Source of the DNA: CBDFGN01 sp965247065
Lineage (GTDB): Bacteria; Bacteroidota; Bacteroidia; Cytophagales; Cyclobacteriaceae
Reading direction: 5' to 3'
DNA length: 64,000 nucleotides
Assembly: GCA_965247065.1 (NCBI GenBank)
Contig: CBDFGN010000006.1
Location: 558,001 to 622,000 of the forward strand
Position numbers and translations under genes: made by a program. The notes beneath the pieces were generated by a model, which saw nothing but the letters and a program-made list of their open reading frames with translations, had not been told where the DNA came from and searched no databases. Below are positions 44,602 through 54,017 of this stretch, in pieces (the first letter of the stretch is position 1; each line of letters starts with the position of its first letter).

Positions 44602-46296
44602 ATGAAATTCTTACTGCCTATTGCCATAATATCGTTGTTAACCCTAGCTTGTTCAACCAAGGAGGGCAATGAGGAAGGTGCCAAGACTGTGGAAGTAGTC
44701 AAGCCTGTCCCTGCAGGGCCAAGAGATGACTATATCTCCAAAGTCCCCATGTACACCTTTGCCACGACTCTGGAGGAACAGGAGGAGCAGTTGAAGACCA
44801 ATCCTTTGATGCTCCGCTTTAACGAGTCCAGGGAAAAGTTGGCAAGTGATCCCCACCGGCCAATTTATCATTATGTCAACCCGGAGGGAAAGCTTAACGA
44901 TCCCAACGGACTCTGCTTCTGGCAAGGCCGGTGGCATCTTTTCTACCAGGCATATCCCCCTGAAGATCCGAGACAACACTGGGGGCATACGGTTAGTGAT
45001 GACCTTATTCACTGGCGGGACCTACCCCTTGCGATTTACCCCAATCCGGAATATCAGTGCTTTTCAGGCTCGGCCCTGGTCGACGGCGACCGGGTAATTG
45101 CGATGTATCACGGCACCCGGGTCGGCAATATGGTTGCCACTTCAAGCGATCCTTTGTTGCTGAATTGGGAGAAAATTTCTGGTAAGCCCGTGGTCCCCAT
45201 GACGCCAAACAATGAAGATCTACCGTACGATGTTTATGATCCGAATATCTGGAAAAAGGACGGGCTGTATTATTCAATTTCCGGAGGGGTAACTCCTGGC
45301 CCGGGCGGAAAACAAACGTTGGCAGCCTGGCTGCTACGATCCCAGGATCTTGAAAAATGGGAATATCTGCACCAGTTCGTCGAAAATGATCGTTTCACAA
45401 CAGCTGGCGATGATGCAGCCGTTCCCTATTTCTGGCCGATTGGCGACCGTCATATCATGCCGTTTGCCAGCCACATTAGCGGGCCACAATATTTCATAGG
45501 TGATTACGACAAGAAGCGGGATAAATTTGTCGTAACAAACCACGGTAAATTCAACTTCGGAGCTATGGATCCCGGCGGAGTGCATGCGCCTTCGGCGGCT
45601 CCCGATGGCGAGGGCGGAGTAGTTGTCATTTTCAACATGAATAAAGCAAAGCCTACACAAGGCTGGGATCAAATTATGAGCCTTCCCCGCCGTTTAACTC
45701 TGATCGGTGGAGACACATTGGGCCAGGAACCGTTTGGAGATATTGAGTCTTTGCGATATGATAGGCAGTCGGTGGAGGTTATGACTCTTCCCGCTAATGA
45801 GGAAATTGTTCTGGAGAACATCAACGGAAATGCTATGGAGATAATTGCTGAAATCGATCCCGGGGACGCTCCAATGGTCGAAATGAATGTACTTAGGTCG
45901 CCAAATAGAGAGGAGTTCACCCGTATCGCCTTCTACAAAAATCGGGGATTATACCAGGGCAGGCCCTACCAACGGCCATTACCTGAAGGCTGGAAACAAC
46001 GTTTTTTGAGTATGCTTACAATCGAATCCTCCTTTTCCTCAGTTCTACCGGATGTACTTTCGCGGCCGCCAGAGACCGGACCATTCTATCTGGAACCAGG
46101 GGAGACTCTAAAGCTGCGTATTTTCATTGACAAGAGTGTAGTTGAAGTATTCGCCAATGGAAAACAGTGCGTTGCCCAACGGGTCTATCCCGGAATGGAA
46201 GAAAGTGTGGGAGTCTCATTGAGATCTCAGGGGCAGGATAGCGAACTATTGGCGTTAGAGGCTTATCAGATGAGGAGTATATATGATAATGAGTGA
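44602..46296 (+). CDS. GH32-type lipoprotein, AVP variant (paralog 3)
   Basis: About 564 residues from ATG 44602, whose signal ends in SLLTLACS (TTATTTGC-type upstream frame from 44503 is unlikely to be translated). The nucleophile Asp100 is in KLNDPNGLCFW, the RDP position reads VYDPNIWKK. At the acid/base site the sequence is GDDAAVPYFW: both Glu and Cys of the canonical ECP are lost, so it is the most altered of the set. The C-terminal LRIFIDKSVVEVFANGK is intact. It is the middle gene of three tandem paralogs, separated by about 270 bases on each side. Confidence 0.83.
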   Translation: MKFLLPIAIISLLTLACSTKEGNEEGAKTVEVVKPVPAGPRDDYISKVPMYTFATTLEEQEEQLKTNPLMLRFNESREKLASDPHRPIYHYVNPEGKLNDPNGLCFWQGRWHLFYQAYPPEDPRQHWGHTVSDDLIHWRDLPLAIYPNPEYQCFSGSALVDGDRVIAMYHGTRVGNMVATSSDPLLLNWEKISGKPVVPMTPNNEDLPYDVYDPNIWKKDGLYYSISGGVTPGPGGKQTLAAWLLRSQDLEKWEYLHQFVENDRFTTAGDDAAVPYFWPIGDRHIMPFASHISGPQYFIGDYDKKRDKFVVTNHGKFNFGAMDPGGVHAPSAAPDGEGGVVVIFNMNKAKPTQGWDQIMSLPRRLTLIGGDTLGQEPFGDIESLRYDRQSVEVMTLPANEEIVLENINGNAMEIIAEIDPGDAPMVEMNVLRSPNREEFTRIAFYKNRGLYQGRPYQRPLPEGWKQRFLSMLTIESSFSSVLPDVLSRPPETGPFYLEPGETLKLRIFIDKSVVEVFANGKQCVAQRVYPGMEESVGVSLRSQGQDSELLALEAYQMRSIYDNE

Positions 46297-46559
46297 ATGA
46301 AGTGAATGAACAATGATGGAATTGGAATATTGAAATGTTGGAATGATGGGGTATTGGAATGTTGGTTGTCGTAAAATCCTCGTTGATTCGTTAATAGGGA
46401 TACCCTCCTCCCACCCGTTCATAAACAGAAAGCGGAAAACCACAAACAGTCGCTAATCCTAAATCTTAGATCCTTAGAAAATTGGCAATGTCAAATAGGT
46501 GATCATCTCCTGGGATTGCCATGAATCAGTTCAACAATTAAAAAATTCAACATCGCGCT
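46297..46559. other. Short intergenic words between paralogs
   Basis: The 263-base gap holds imperfect repeats of GGAATATTGAAATGTTGG-type words (about 46320-46365). No gene was seen. Such word repeats are found in other gaps of this window. Confidence 0.45.
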
Positions 46560-48254
46560 ATGAGAAATTGCCTGATTATTACAACCGTGGCCTTGGTAGT
46601 CTTTGCCTGCTCTACAAAAGATGCGACCAGGGAGCCAGGCAAGTCGCCGGATACCACCCCCACGAATAAGCCACCGGAGGATAATCCTTCCAAGGCTCCC
46701 AAATTTACTTTCGCCGCCACCCTGCAGCAGCAGGAAGAACAGCTCAAGACCGACCCGTTTATGGTTCGGTTTAGGGAATCGCGCCAGAAATTTGCCAATG
46801 ATCCGTACCGGCCTATTTTTCATTTTGTAAGTCCCGAAAGCAACATGAATGATCCAAACGGTTTGTGTTTCTGGCAGGGCCGTTGGCATTTGTTCTACCA
46901 GGGATATCCGATGGAGGACCCCAAAAGGGTGCACTGGGGTCATACGGTCAGTGATGATCTGGTCCATTGGAAAGACCTTCCATATGCTATTTATCCTAAT
47001 CCAGAACACTCCTGTTTCTCCGGTGCAGCCTATGTAGAACAGGATCGGGTGATCGCCATGTATCATGGCACCAGGATAGGAAATATGGTGGCCACCTCGT
47101 CGGATCCGTTGTTGCTGAATTGGGAGAAGGTAACCGCCGATCGGGCTTCCATCCCGATTACTCAACCAAACGGAGAGCCTTGGCCGTACCGGATTTTCGA
47201 TCCCTGCATCTGGAAAAAGGATGGTATTTATTATTCCCTGTCTGCCGGAAGAAAACAGGATCCGAACGGGCCACAGGGAAGGATCATAAGGGCCAATTCT
47301 TTGTTTCGATCAACGGACTTGGTTAGCTGGGAATACCTGCATCCGTTTGTTGAGAACGATCGCTTCACACTGGTTGGTGACGATGGGGCTTGCCCATACT
47401 TCTGGCCGATTGGCGATAAGCATATACTTCCCTGGTTCAGCCATTATAGCGGTGGACAATATTTTTTGGGTGACTATGACACAAAAAGGGACAAGTTTAA
47501 AGTCACTTCGCATGGGAAGTTCAATTTCGGCGCCTGGAATCCCGGGGGAGTACATGCTCCATCTGCTGCACCGGATGGTGAAGGAGGGGTTATAGTCATT
47601 TTCAACATGAACGAAGCCAAGCCTGCCGAGGGTTGGAACCGGATTATGACCTTGGCCAGACAACTGACACTGATAGCTGACGACACGCTTGGAATAGAGC
47701 CAGCTGGTGATATCGAATCCTTACGATATGACCACCAACAGGTAGAACCTATGACTCTTCCCGCTAACCAGGAGATCGTGCTTGAGAATATCAGTGGAAA
47801 TGCGATGGAAATCATTGCTAACATTGACCCGAAGGAGGCGCCTATGATCGAAATGAACGTTTTGAGGTCTCCCAACAAAGAGGAATTCACCCGGATTGCA
47901 TTTTTCAAGGAACGGGGTTTGAACCGATCGAGGACCGGAGTGAGACTTCCTCCGGAAGAGAACGTATATGCCAGTCTGATAACTCTTGAATCGTCCTATT
48001 CATCGGTCCTCCCGGACGTACGATCGCGGGGTCCCGAAACGGCACCGATAGCGCTCCGTTGGCAGGAACCGCTTGAGCTGCGGGTTTTTGTAGATAAAAG
48101 TGTTGTGGAAGTTTTTGTCAACGGCAGACAATGTGTGGCAATGAGAGTTTATCCCGGACTGGAAGAAAGTGTAGGAGTTTCCTTGCGGTCGCAGGGACAA
48201 GACAGTGAGCTATTGGCGCTGGAAGCTTATCAGATGAAGAGTATCTATGAATAA
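46560..48254 (+). CDS. GH32-type lipoprotein, ACP variant (paralog 4)
   Basis: About 564 residues with lipobox VVFACS. The nucleophile Asp98 is in NMNDPNGLCFW, RIFDPCIWKK carries Asp214, and the acid/base position is VGDDGACPYFW with Ala277. It is closest to paralog 2 at 42627 by eye. LRVFVDKSVVEVFVNGR closes the C-terminal sandwich. It is followed after 35 bases by a sialidase-fold lipoprotein, probably in the same operon. The set 42627-48254 looks like a tandem expansion. Confidence 0.84.
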   Translation: MRNCLIITTVALVVFACSTKDATREPGKSPDTTPTNKPPEDNPSKAPKFTFAATLQQQEEQLKTDPFMVRFRESRQKFANDPYRPIFHFVSPESNMNDPNGLCFWQGRWHLFYQGYPMEDPKRVHWGHTVSDDLVHWKDLPYAIYPNPEHSCFSGAAYVEQDRVIAMYHGTRIGNMVATSSDPLLLNWEKVTADRASIPITQPNGEPWPYRIFDPCIWKKDGIYYSLSAGRKQDPNGPQGRIIRANSLFRSTDLVSWEYLHPFVENDRFTLVGDDGACPYFWPIGDKHILPWFSHYSGGQYFLGDYDTKRDKFKVTSHGKFNFGAWNPGGVHAPSAAPDGEGGVIVIFNMNEAKPAEGWNRIMTLARQLTLIADDTLGIEPAGDIESLRYDHQQVEPMTLPANQEIVLENISGNAMEIIANIDPKEAPMIEMNVLRSPNKEEFTRIAFFKERGLNRSRTGVRLPPEENVYASLITLESSYSSVLPDVRSRGPETAPIALRWQEPLELRVFVDKSVVEVFVNGRQCVAMRVYPGLEESVGVSLRSQGQDSELLALEAYQMKSIYE

Positions 48255-48289
48255 GGAATGCATGAATGAATGATCATGATCAATGAGCT

Positions 48290-49501
48290 ATGATCAATGA
48301 ACAATGGGCTCGTGGCCGGATCACGAGAGCGTCCATTTTTTTCTTCTTCATACTAAACGTGGCTCTTTCCGCTTGTTCCGGCTCCTCGAAAAAGGACGAC
48401 TCCGGGATCGAAACCCCGCTTTTGTATTCCAAAGAACCAAATGATATTACCGGCAAGTTTTACATTCCCCCGGTGGCTAATCCTGCTAAGGGACCCTATG
48501 TAAAGGGAGAGCTGCTTTATCCCCTTGATAACAAGCCTACCCCTCAGTGCCATAGCTCCACAATCGTTGAGACTCCCTCCGGCCTGGTCTGTGCCTTTTT
48601 TGCGGGAACCCACGAGAAACATCCGGATGTGGGAATATGGGTCTCCCGGCTGGAGGATGGAAGTTGGACTTGGCCCGAGGAGGTAGCCAACGGCGTACAA
48701 AATGGTACGCCCCGACACCCGTGCTGGAATCCGGTGCTGTTTTTGCCAAAAAACGGTCCGCTACTTTTATTTTATAAAGTCGGACCCAGTCCAACCGAAT
48801 GGTGGGGTATGCTTACGACCTCCAACGACAACGGTAGAACCTGGTCTGTAGCTAATAAACTGGGTGAGGATTCGATGGTTGGGCATCTTTTGGGGCCCGT
48901 TAAGAATAAGCCCTTACAACTGGCGGACGGGACCATATTGTGTCCTAGCAGTACGGAGATAAGGGCGGAGGTAATGGGTATTCAGTGGAAAGTTCATTTT
49001 GAGCTGACCAGGGACCTGGGTCAAACCTTCAGCGTGGTAGGACCGATCAATGACGGCATAACCTTCGATGCAATTCAGCCGACCGTCCTGATCCACCCGG
49101 GGGGAAGAATGCAGATACTATGTCGAACCCGGCAAGGAGTGGTTGCTCAAAGCTGGTCCAATGACCATGGGCGCAGCTGGAGTGAAATGAGGGCTACCGA
49201 GCTGCCCAATCCCAATGCCGGAATCGACGGTCTCACCCTTAAAGACGGACGCCAGTTGTTGGTCTATAATCACACCACCCGGGAGGGAAAAGGCGGAAGT
49301 GGCCGGCATTTATTGAATGTTGCGATGTCCGAAGATGGTAACGATTGGATCCCGATACTGACCTTGGAAGACGATACCCGAAATAAAGCCGGCTATTCCT
49401 ACCCCGCAGCAATCCAGACCGGGGATGGCTTGGTACATATCACCTATACCTATGAAAGGGTTAGTATCAAACATGTAGTCCTGAACCCAACGCTATTATG
49501 A
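48290..49501 (+). CDS. Sialidase-fold (BNR-type) lipoprotein
   Basis: About 403 residues. A short N-terminal membrane segment and lipobox ALSACS are present. TPQCHSSTIVETPSGLVCAF and Asp-box-like SNDNGRTWS and SNDHGRSWSE units mark a BNR/sialidase-fold propeller (PF13088 type). Canonical sialidase Arg triad was not confirmed. Members act as sialidases, rhamnosidases or lyases on polysaccharides; the substrate cannot be named. It is 35 bases after GH32 paralog 4, so it probably acts on the same glycan. Confidence 0.72.
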   Translation: MINEQWARGRITRASIFFFFILNVALSACSGSSKKDDSGIETPLLYSKEPNDITGKFYIPPVANPAKGPYVKGELLYPLDNKPTPQCHSSTIVETPSGLVCAFFAGTHEKHPDVGIWVSRLEDGSWTWPEEVANGVQNGTPRHPCWNPVLFLPKNGPLLLFYKVGPSPTEWWGMLTTSNDNGRTWSVANKLGEDSMVGHLLGPVKNKPLQLADGTILCPSSTEIRAEVMGIQWKVHFELTRDLGQTFSVVGPINDGITFDAIQPTVLIHPGGRMQILCRTRQGVVAQSWSNDHGRSWSEMRATELPNPNAGIDGLTLKDGRQLLVYNHTTREGKGGSGRHLLNVAMSEDGNDWIPILTLEDDTRNKAGYSYPAAIQTGDGLVHITYTYERVSIKHVVLNPTLL

Positions 49502-49670
49502 CCATACATTCATCCATTCATCCATTTATTCTCTCCTTGGTTTAGGATTTTTGGATAAATTTGGCTTTTGAATTGAATTTGAAAAAAGACTTTAACATTC
49601 AGATATATGGTTTTTGTAATCAAAAGAGGCAAAATTCGGGATTGCATCAACCGGCCCGTCTAGATTCAGA

Positions 49671-49850
49671 ATGATCTTGAGGATCCTTATAACCGGGACA
49701 ATTACCATTGGCCTTCAATTCGCCGGCTTGGGCCAAGAGGCGAGTGTCCTATTTAAAGGCAAGTCCCTGGTAGGGTGGGAAGGGAAGCTGGAGATGTTCG
49801 GGGTCGAGAAAGCCTGGTATAAGGATATTAAGATTGCCGAGCTTGGATAG
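49671..49850 (+). pseudogene. Internally deleted DUF1080 (3-keto-disaccharide hydrolase) gene
   Basis: An intact 59-residue frame joins a signal-like N-terminus and the family start SVLFKGKSLVGWEG directly to the family end AWYKDIKIAELG, skipping the middle of roughly 150 residues or more. Normal DUF1080 proteins are about 200-260 residues. This is best read as a gene with an in-frame internal deletion, probably non-functional. The neighbouring PVC-type relic fits the same decay zone. Confidence 0.65.
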
Positions 49851-49905
49851 TTTTGCATTCGATTGGTGCTTAATAATTGTAACCTATTAAATGGTCTTAG
49901 CGAAA

Positions 49906-50592
49906 ATGAAATCTCTATCAACTATCGGCTTGGGATTTTTTCTGAGTTTCTTCCTGGGCTGTGAAAAAGCCATGGATCCCCATACGAACGTTCCAATAAT
50001 CGATGAAATAGACAGCATCAGTTACAGTGTTGGGCTTTTAGCCGCTCAAAGTGCCAAAGCTCAAGGATTTGAGGAAATTGATTTGCGAGTATTGGAAAAA
50101 GCGGTCAATGATGTTTTTTGTGACAGCACGCTACTTGTGGATTTTGCGCATGCCAAATATCTGCTGCAAAGTTACGCCCAAAAGAGGTTTATGGCCCAGC
50201 AAGAAGAACGGAAAAGGCAGGAAACATTGTTTCTGGAACGTAACAAAACCAAAAAGGGAGTTATTTCCTTACCGAGTGGGTTGCAATACAAGGTGATCAC
50301 TCAGGGTACTGGTGAAAAACCCTCCTATTTTGATCAGGTAGCGGCCCATCTTCATGGTGAGACCCAAGATGGAGCGGTCATTCAAAGTTCGCTGGACGAG
50401 GACCCGCCAACTTTTCGCGTCAGAGGGACACCACCAGGCCTGCAAGAGGCGCTTCAACTTATGCCTGTAGGCTCAAAATGGCAATTGTTTGTTCCTTCTC
50501 ATCTGGGCTATGGTTCCCGCGGTTCTGTAAGTGCCGGTGTAGAACCCAACACACTCCTGATTTTTGAAGTGGAGCTTTTATCTATTTATTGA
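49906..50592 (+). CDS. FKBP-type peptidyl-prolyl isomerase lipoprotein
   Basis: About 228 residues from ATG 49906, chosen because the lipoprotein signal (FLSFFLGC) starts there; ATG 49891 adds five residues. The N-terminal helical part (FkpA-like, about residues 25-110) precedes an FKBP domain with SGLQYKVITQGTGEKP, VAAHLHGETQDG, LMPVGSKWQLFVPSHLGYGS and TLLIFEVELLSI. It accelerates proline isomerisation and assists envelope protein folding. It is unlikely to be part of the sugar pathway. Confidence 0.88.
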   Translation: MKSLSTIGLGFFLSFFLGCEKAMDPHTNVPIIDEIDSISYSVGLLAAQSAKAQGFEEIDLRVLEKAVNDVFCDSTLLVDFAHAKYLLQSYAQKRFMAQQEERKRQETLFLERNKTKKGVISLPSGLQYKVITQGTGEKPSYFDQVAAHLHGETQDGAVIQSSLDEDPPTFRVRGTPPGLQEALQLMPVGSKWQLFVPSHLGYGSRGSVSAGVEPNTLLIFEVELLSIY

Positions 50593-50631
50593 CCAAATTC
50601 AAATGGCCAGACAACAGCTCAAATCGCACCC

Positions 50632-50948
50632 CCTTCAGGCATCTTTTCGTTTTTCTGATTTTGCCCGCTTAAGCATGTCAACCGAATGAAAAGCCCGAAT
50701 TGTCGGAACAACGGCGTGTCAGGCTACGGAAAATGCTCTCAAAGGAATAGAGGTGGCTGAGGGACTGCAGGTTCAACTGTTTGCTCCCGAACCATTGATC
50801 CGTAATCCCACCAATATGGACATCGATGACCGGGGAAGTCTGTGGGTAAGCGAAGGAGTGAACTATCGGCCCAAAAGGGAATCTGGATAATGAATATATC
50901 GAAGAGGATGACCAGATAGGCATTCTGGAAGACGTTGATAAGGAATAA
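50632..50948 (+). pseudogene. Relic of PVC-type membrane-bound dehydrogenase N-terminus
   Basis: Translated pieces in two frames give a lipoprotein-like FLILPA then (after a stop) ACQPNEKPELSE, then in another frame ATENALKGIEVAEGLQVQLF and APEPLIRNPTNMDIDDRG and LWVSEGVNYRPK, and after a second shift DDQIGILEDVDKE. These are in the order of the propeller start seen at about residues 530-620 of the 20363 protein. The rest of the gene is missing, so it is a decayed, 3'-truncated copy. A sulfatase begins 8 bases later. Confidence 0.65.
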
Positions 50949-50955
50949 TACCTCC

Positions 50956-52362
50956 ATGTTAAAATTGCTGCTGATCGTCGCTCTGCCTTTCTCCCTGCTA
51001 AGAGCCCAGGACGCAAGCCTTCCCAACTTGATTCTTATTTTCTGCGACGATTTGGGATATGGAGATTTAGGCGTTTATGGATCCGAGTTGCACAGGACTC
51101 CGAATATTGACAAAATGGCCTCGGAGGGACGCGTATTTACTGATTTTTACAGTACCAGTGGGGTATGTACACCTTCGCGATCCAGCCTGATGACGAGCTG
51201 TTATCCAAGAAGGGTTAACATGCATCAGAATGCTTATCCCCCGGAGAATACAGTGATGCGTCAAGTCCTGTTTCCGGTGGCTCACCGAGGCCTCCATCCA
51301 GGTGAGGTGACTATCGCTGAGCAATTGAAGCAAGTTAGTTACGCCACGGCCTGCATTGGCAAATGGCACTTGGGGGATCAACTGGAGTTTCTACCAACTC
51401 GCCAGGGTTTCGATTACTATTATGGCATCCCCTATAGCAACGACATGGGAACAAAGCAGTTTCCGATCAACCCACCGTTGCCTCTTATGAGAAATGAAGA
51501 AGTCATCGAGGCCCCGGTTCAACAGGAAACCCTAACCCAGCGTTACACTGCGGAAGCAGTTTCCTTCATTGAGTCCCATCAAAACGAGCACTTCTTTTTA
51601 TACCTGCCCCACACTATGCCTCGTAACCCGGTGCATGCCAGCAAGGATTTCGCCGGTAAATCCAAGAACAACCGATATGGCGATGCCATTGAGGAAATTG
51701 ATTGGTCCACAGGAGTAATTTTAGACAGATTGCGATCCTTGCAATTGGATGACAAGACTTTGGTAATATTCACTTCCGATAATGGCGCTTCCAGTGCCTG
51801 GGGAGGCAGCAATTTGCCATTATCAGGCTTCAAAGGAAGTGTGAACGAGGGAGGCATGAGGATACCAATGATCGCATGGTGGCCGGGAAGGGTACCCGCC
51901 AAGACTCGAAACGCGGCCCTGTGTACAACCATGGATCTGTTTCCTACCTTTTCAGAGCTCGCTGGAGTAGAAGTATCAGAGGAGCGGCCGATCGATGGCA
52001 AAAGTATTAGTTCATTGCTGTTGCAGGACCACGACCGGAGTCCTCACCAGGTTTTCTTCTTTTACCAGATGGACCAGTTGCAGGCCGTCAGGTCCGGTAA
52101 GTGGAAATTATATCTCCCTCTTGACGAGCGGATGATAAGATTCTGGGACGATGAAATGGAAACTAATATACCCGCTGAACTTTATGACCTCGAGGATGAT
52201 ATTGGCGAAAATATCAATCTGGCAAATGAGCGTCCGGAAGTTGTCGGGAGATTGACTGATTTGGCTAACCAGGCGCGCAAAGACCTGGGAGACAGGAATC
52301 GACCCGGTTTAGGACAAAGGTCCGCGGGACTGGTGGAGAATCCAACGCCTCGCGTACAATAG
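50956..52362 (+). CDS. S1-family sulfatase (second)
   Basis: About 468 residues from ATG 50956 (TTG 50935 possible), with signal peptide ending near LLRAQ. Metal motif IFCDDLGYGDLG (Asp31, Asp32), formylglycine motif C-T-P-S-R with Cys71, then GKWHLGD, TSDNGAS. Normal S1 length. This one carries a signal peptidase I-type leader, whereas the first sulfatase is a lipoprotein, so the two may act in different compartments. It is convergent with the GntP gene. Confidence 0.9.
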   Translation: MLKLLLIVALPFSLLRAQDASLPNLILIFCDDLGYGDLGVYGSELHRTPNIDKMASEGRVFTDFYSTSGVCTPSRSSLMTSCYPRRVNMHQNAYPPENTVMRQVLFPVAHRGLHPGEVTIAEQLKQVSYATACIGKWHLGDQLEFLPTRQGFDYYYGIPYSNDMGTKQFPINPPLPLMRNEEVIEAPVQQETLTQRYTAEAVSFIESHQNEHFFLYLPHTMPRNPVHASKDFAGKSKNNRYGDAIEEIDWSTGVILDRLRSLQLDDKTLVIFTSDNGASSAWGGSNLPLSGFKGSVNEGGMRIPMIAWWPGRVPAKTRNAALCTTMDLFPTFSELAGVEVSEERPIDGKSISSLLLQDHDRSPHQVFFFYQMDQLQAVRSGKWKLYLPLDERMIRFWDDEMETNIPAELYDLEDDIGENINLANERPEVVGRLTDLANQARKDLGDRNRPGLGQRSAGLVENPTPRVQ

Positions 52363-52426
52363 GCCAGGGGCCCTAGAGGGAGTTGATCCTTTCAAATTAG
52401 CAGGCAAAACCGTCCGGCAGTTCCGA

Positions 52427-53848
52427 CTACGGACCCATAAGTGGAAAAAATTCGGCCAGGATAATCACGATAATGAACCCGATCACACCCATCACAGAAA
52501 ATACGGACGACGAGGTACGAAGCGTTTCTCTCTCGGTCATTCCGCTCATTTTACCTACCACCCAAAATCCGCTATCGTTCATCCATTGCAAAGGCTTTGA
52601 GCCACAACCAATTACAAGGGCCAAATAGACCGGATGAAATGGCAATTGGCCCATTTGGGCGACACCGCCAACAATGCCAACCGAAGTGATCATGGCCACC
52701 GTAGCCGACCCCTGGGCTCCTCTCATTATGACCGTAACCAAAAAAGCCAGAGGCAGCAGGGCAATCTGGTATTCATTTGACAGCTCCTGGATCCGGCTTG
52801 CAATGCCGGTCTGTTGTAAGATCCCGCCAAACGCCCCGCCCATTGAGGTGATCAAGATAATTAGACCAGCACTCTGCAGGGATTCAAGCAGGTAGCCTTT
52901 CAGTTTTTGCTGATCCTGTTCCTGCGAAGCCAGGGTGCCAAGTGCTATAAGCGCCGCCAGCGTAAGGGCAATGTTAGGGTCCCCTACAAGGGAGAAGACT
53001 GAAAGAAAGAGACCTTCGGAATTGCTCATCATTGACCGGGAAATCGTGTTTCCAGCGATTAAGATCACGGGGAGAATTATCGGTATCAAGGAGAGCCCCA
53101 AGGATGGCAGATGATGATCCTCTCTTTTCATCAATTCCTCTAATTCGGACATGGAAACATCCCCGGAGTTTCGTAAGGGTATAGTCCAACGCCGGTTCGC
53201 CCAGACTGCGTAGAAATAGCCACCGGTGACAGTGAATAAGCCAAGGGCCAAACCGCCTAGCATCATTACGCCAATGTCCACCCCCAGTTCTGATGCCACA
53301 AACAAAGGCCCGGGAGTGGGTGGGACCAGGGAATGGGCCATCCCGGCACCGGCAACGATGGTAGTGATGTATAGCAAGTAGTTCTTCCCGGTTCTGAGGG
53401 TCATGGCCTTGGCCAGTGGCACCAATAGATAGAAGACGGTGTCAAAGAATACAGGTACTCCCAGGGTAAAGCCACTGGAAAGAAAGGCCAGAGGTGCCTT
53501 TTTTTCACCAAAGAGTTTCAAGGCTTCCCTAACAATTCGATCGGCACCCCCACTTCGCAGCAAACAGGTGCCAATGACGGAGGCCATCGCAACCAGGATC
53601 CCGATCTTGGAAGCTGTATTTCCAAATCCACCGGCTATCCTCTTGCCCACCGACTGATTAACAAAACCAGAAGCCTCTTCAGGCGACATACCTTGAGATT
53701 GAGCAAATTGAAATAGGTTGGTTTCCCCGGTTAACAGGCTAACTGTAATTGCCGCTAATAGTAGCGCTACGACCGCATGCAGCTTAAGGACGAGAATGCA
53801 ACCTATAATGACCGCAATGCCAATGAAGAGTAAGATAATCGGATCCAT
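52427..53848 (-). CDS. GntP-family gluconate:proton symporter
   Basis: About 473 residues with 12 or more hydrophobic helices. Family motifs: GILVAMASVIGTCLLRSGGADRI region, VPVFFDTVFYLLVPL, HSLVPPTPGPLFVASELG and the end LQWMNDSGFWVVGKMSGMTE. The family takes up gluconate and related aldonic acids. Together with the ACS carrier it implies that sugar acids are taken up. It converges with the sulfatase; its own upstream region at 53849 has no candidate promoter I can name. Confidence 0.92.
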   Translation of the reverse strand: MDPIILLFIGIAVIIGCILVLKLHAVVALLLAAITVSLLTGETNLFQFAQSQGMSPEEASGFVNQSVGKRIAGGFGNTASKIGILVAMASVIGTCLLRSGGADRIVREALKLFGEKKAPLAFLSSGFTLGVPVFFDTVFYLLVPLAKAMTLRTGKNYLLYITTIVAGAGMAHSLVPPTPGPLFVASELGVDIGVMMLGGLALGLFTVTGGYFYAVWANRRWTIPLRNSGDVSMSELEELMKREDHHLPSLGLSLIPIILPVILIAGNTISRSMMSNSEGLFLSVFSLVGDPNIALTLAALIALGTLASQEQDQQKLKGYLLESLQSAGLIILITSMGGAFGGILQQTGIASRIQELSNEYQIALLPLAFLVTVIMRGAQGSATVAMITSVGIVGGVAQMGQLPFHPVYLALVIGCGSKPLQWMNDSGFWVVGKMSGMTERETLRTSSSVFSVMGVIGFIIVIILAEFFPLMGP

Positions 53849-54017
53849 AGTATGGGATTAGGCTCTAGACTGGAAAGATCATCTCACACCGCCGAATAAA
53901 CTTAATGAATGGACACAGCCCCCTTGGGCCATCGGATTGCCGGTCATAAAAAACGGATTAATCCTGAAATTGCGCAGAATATCGGAAACTATCATTTCAA
54001 AGTCAAAGGTGTGGCGC

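Noticed and set aside
48290..49501. Confident sialidase assignment
   Set aside because: The fold and Asp-box-like units are clear, but the arginine triad was not confirmed and no sialic-acid genes are near.
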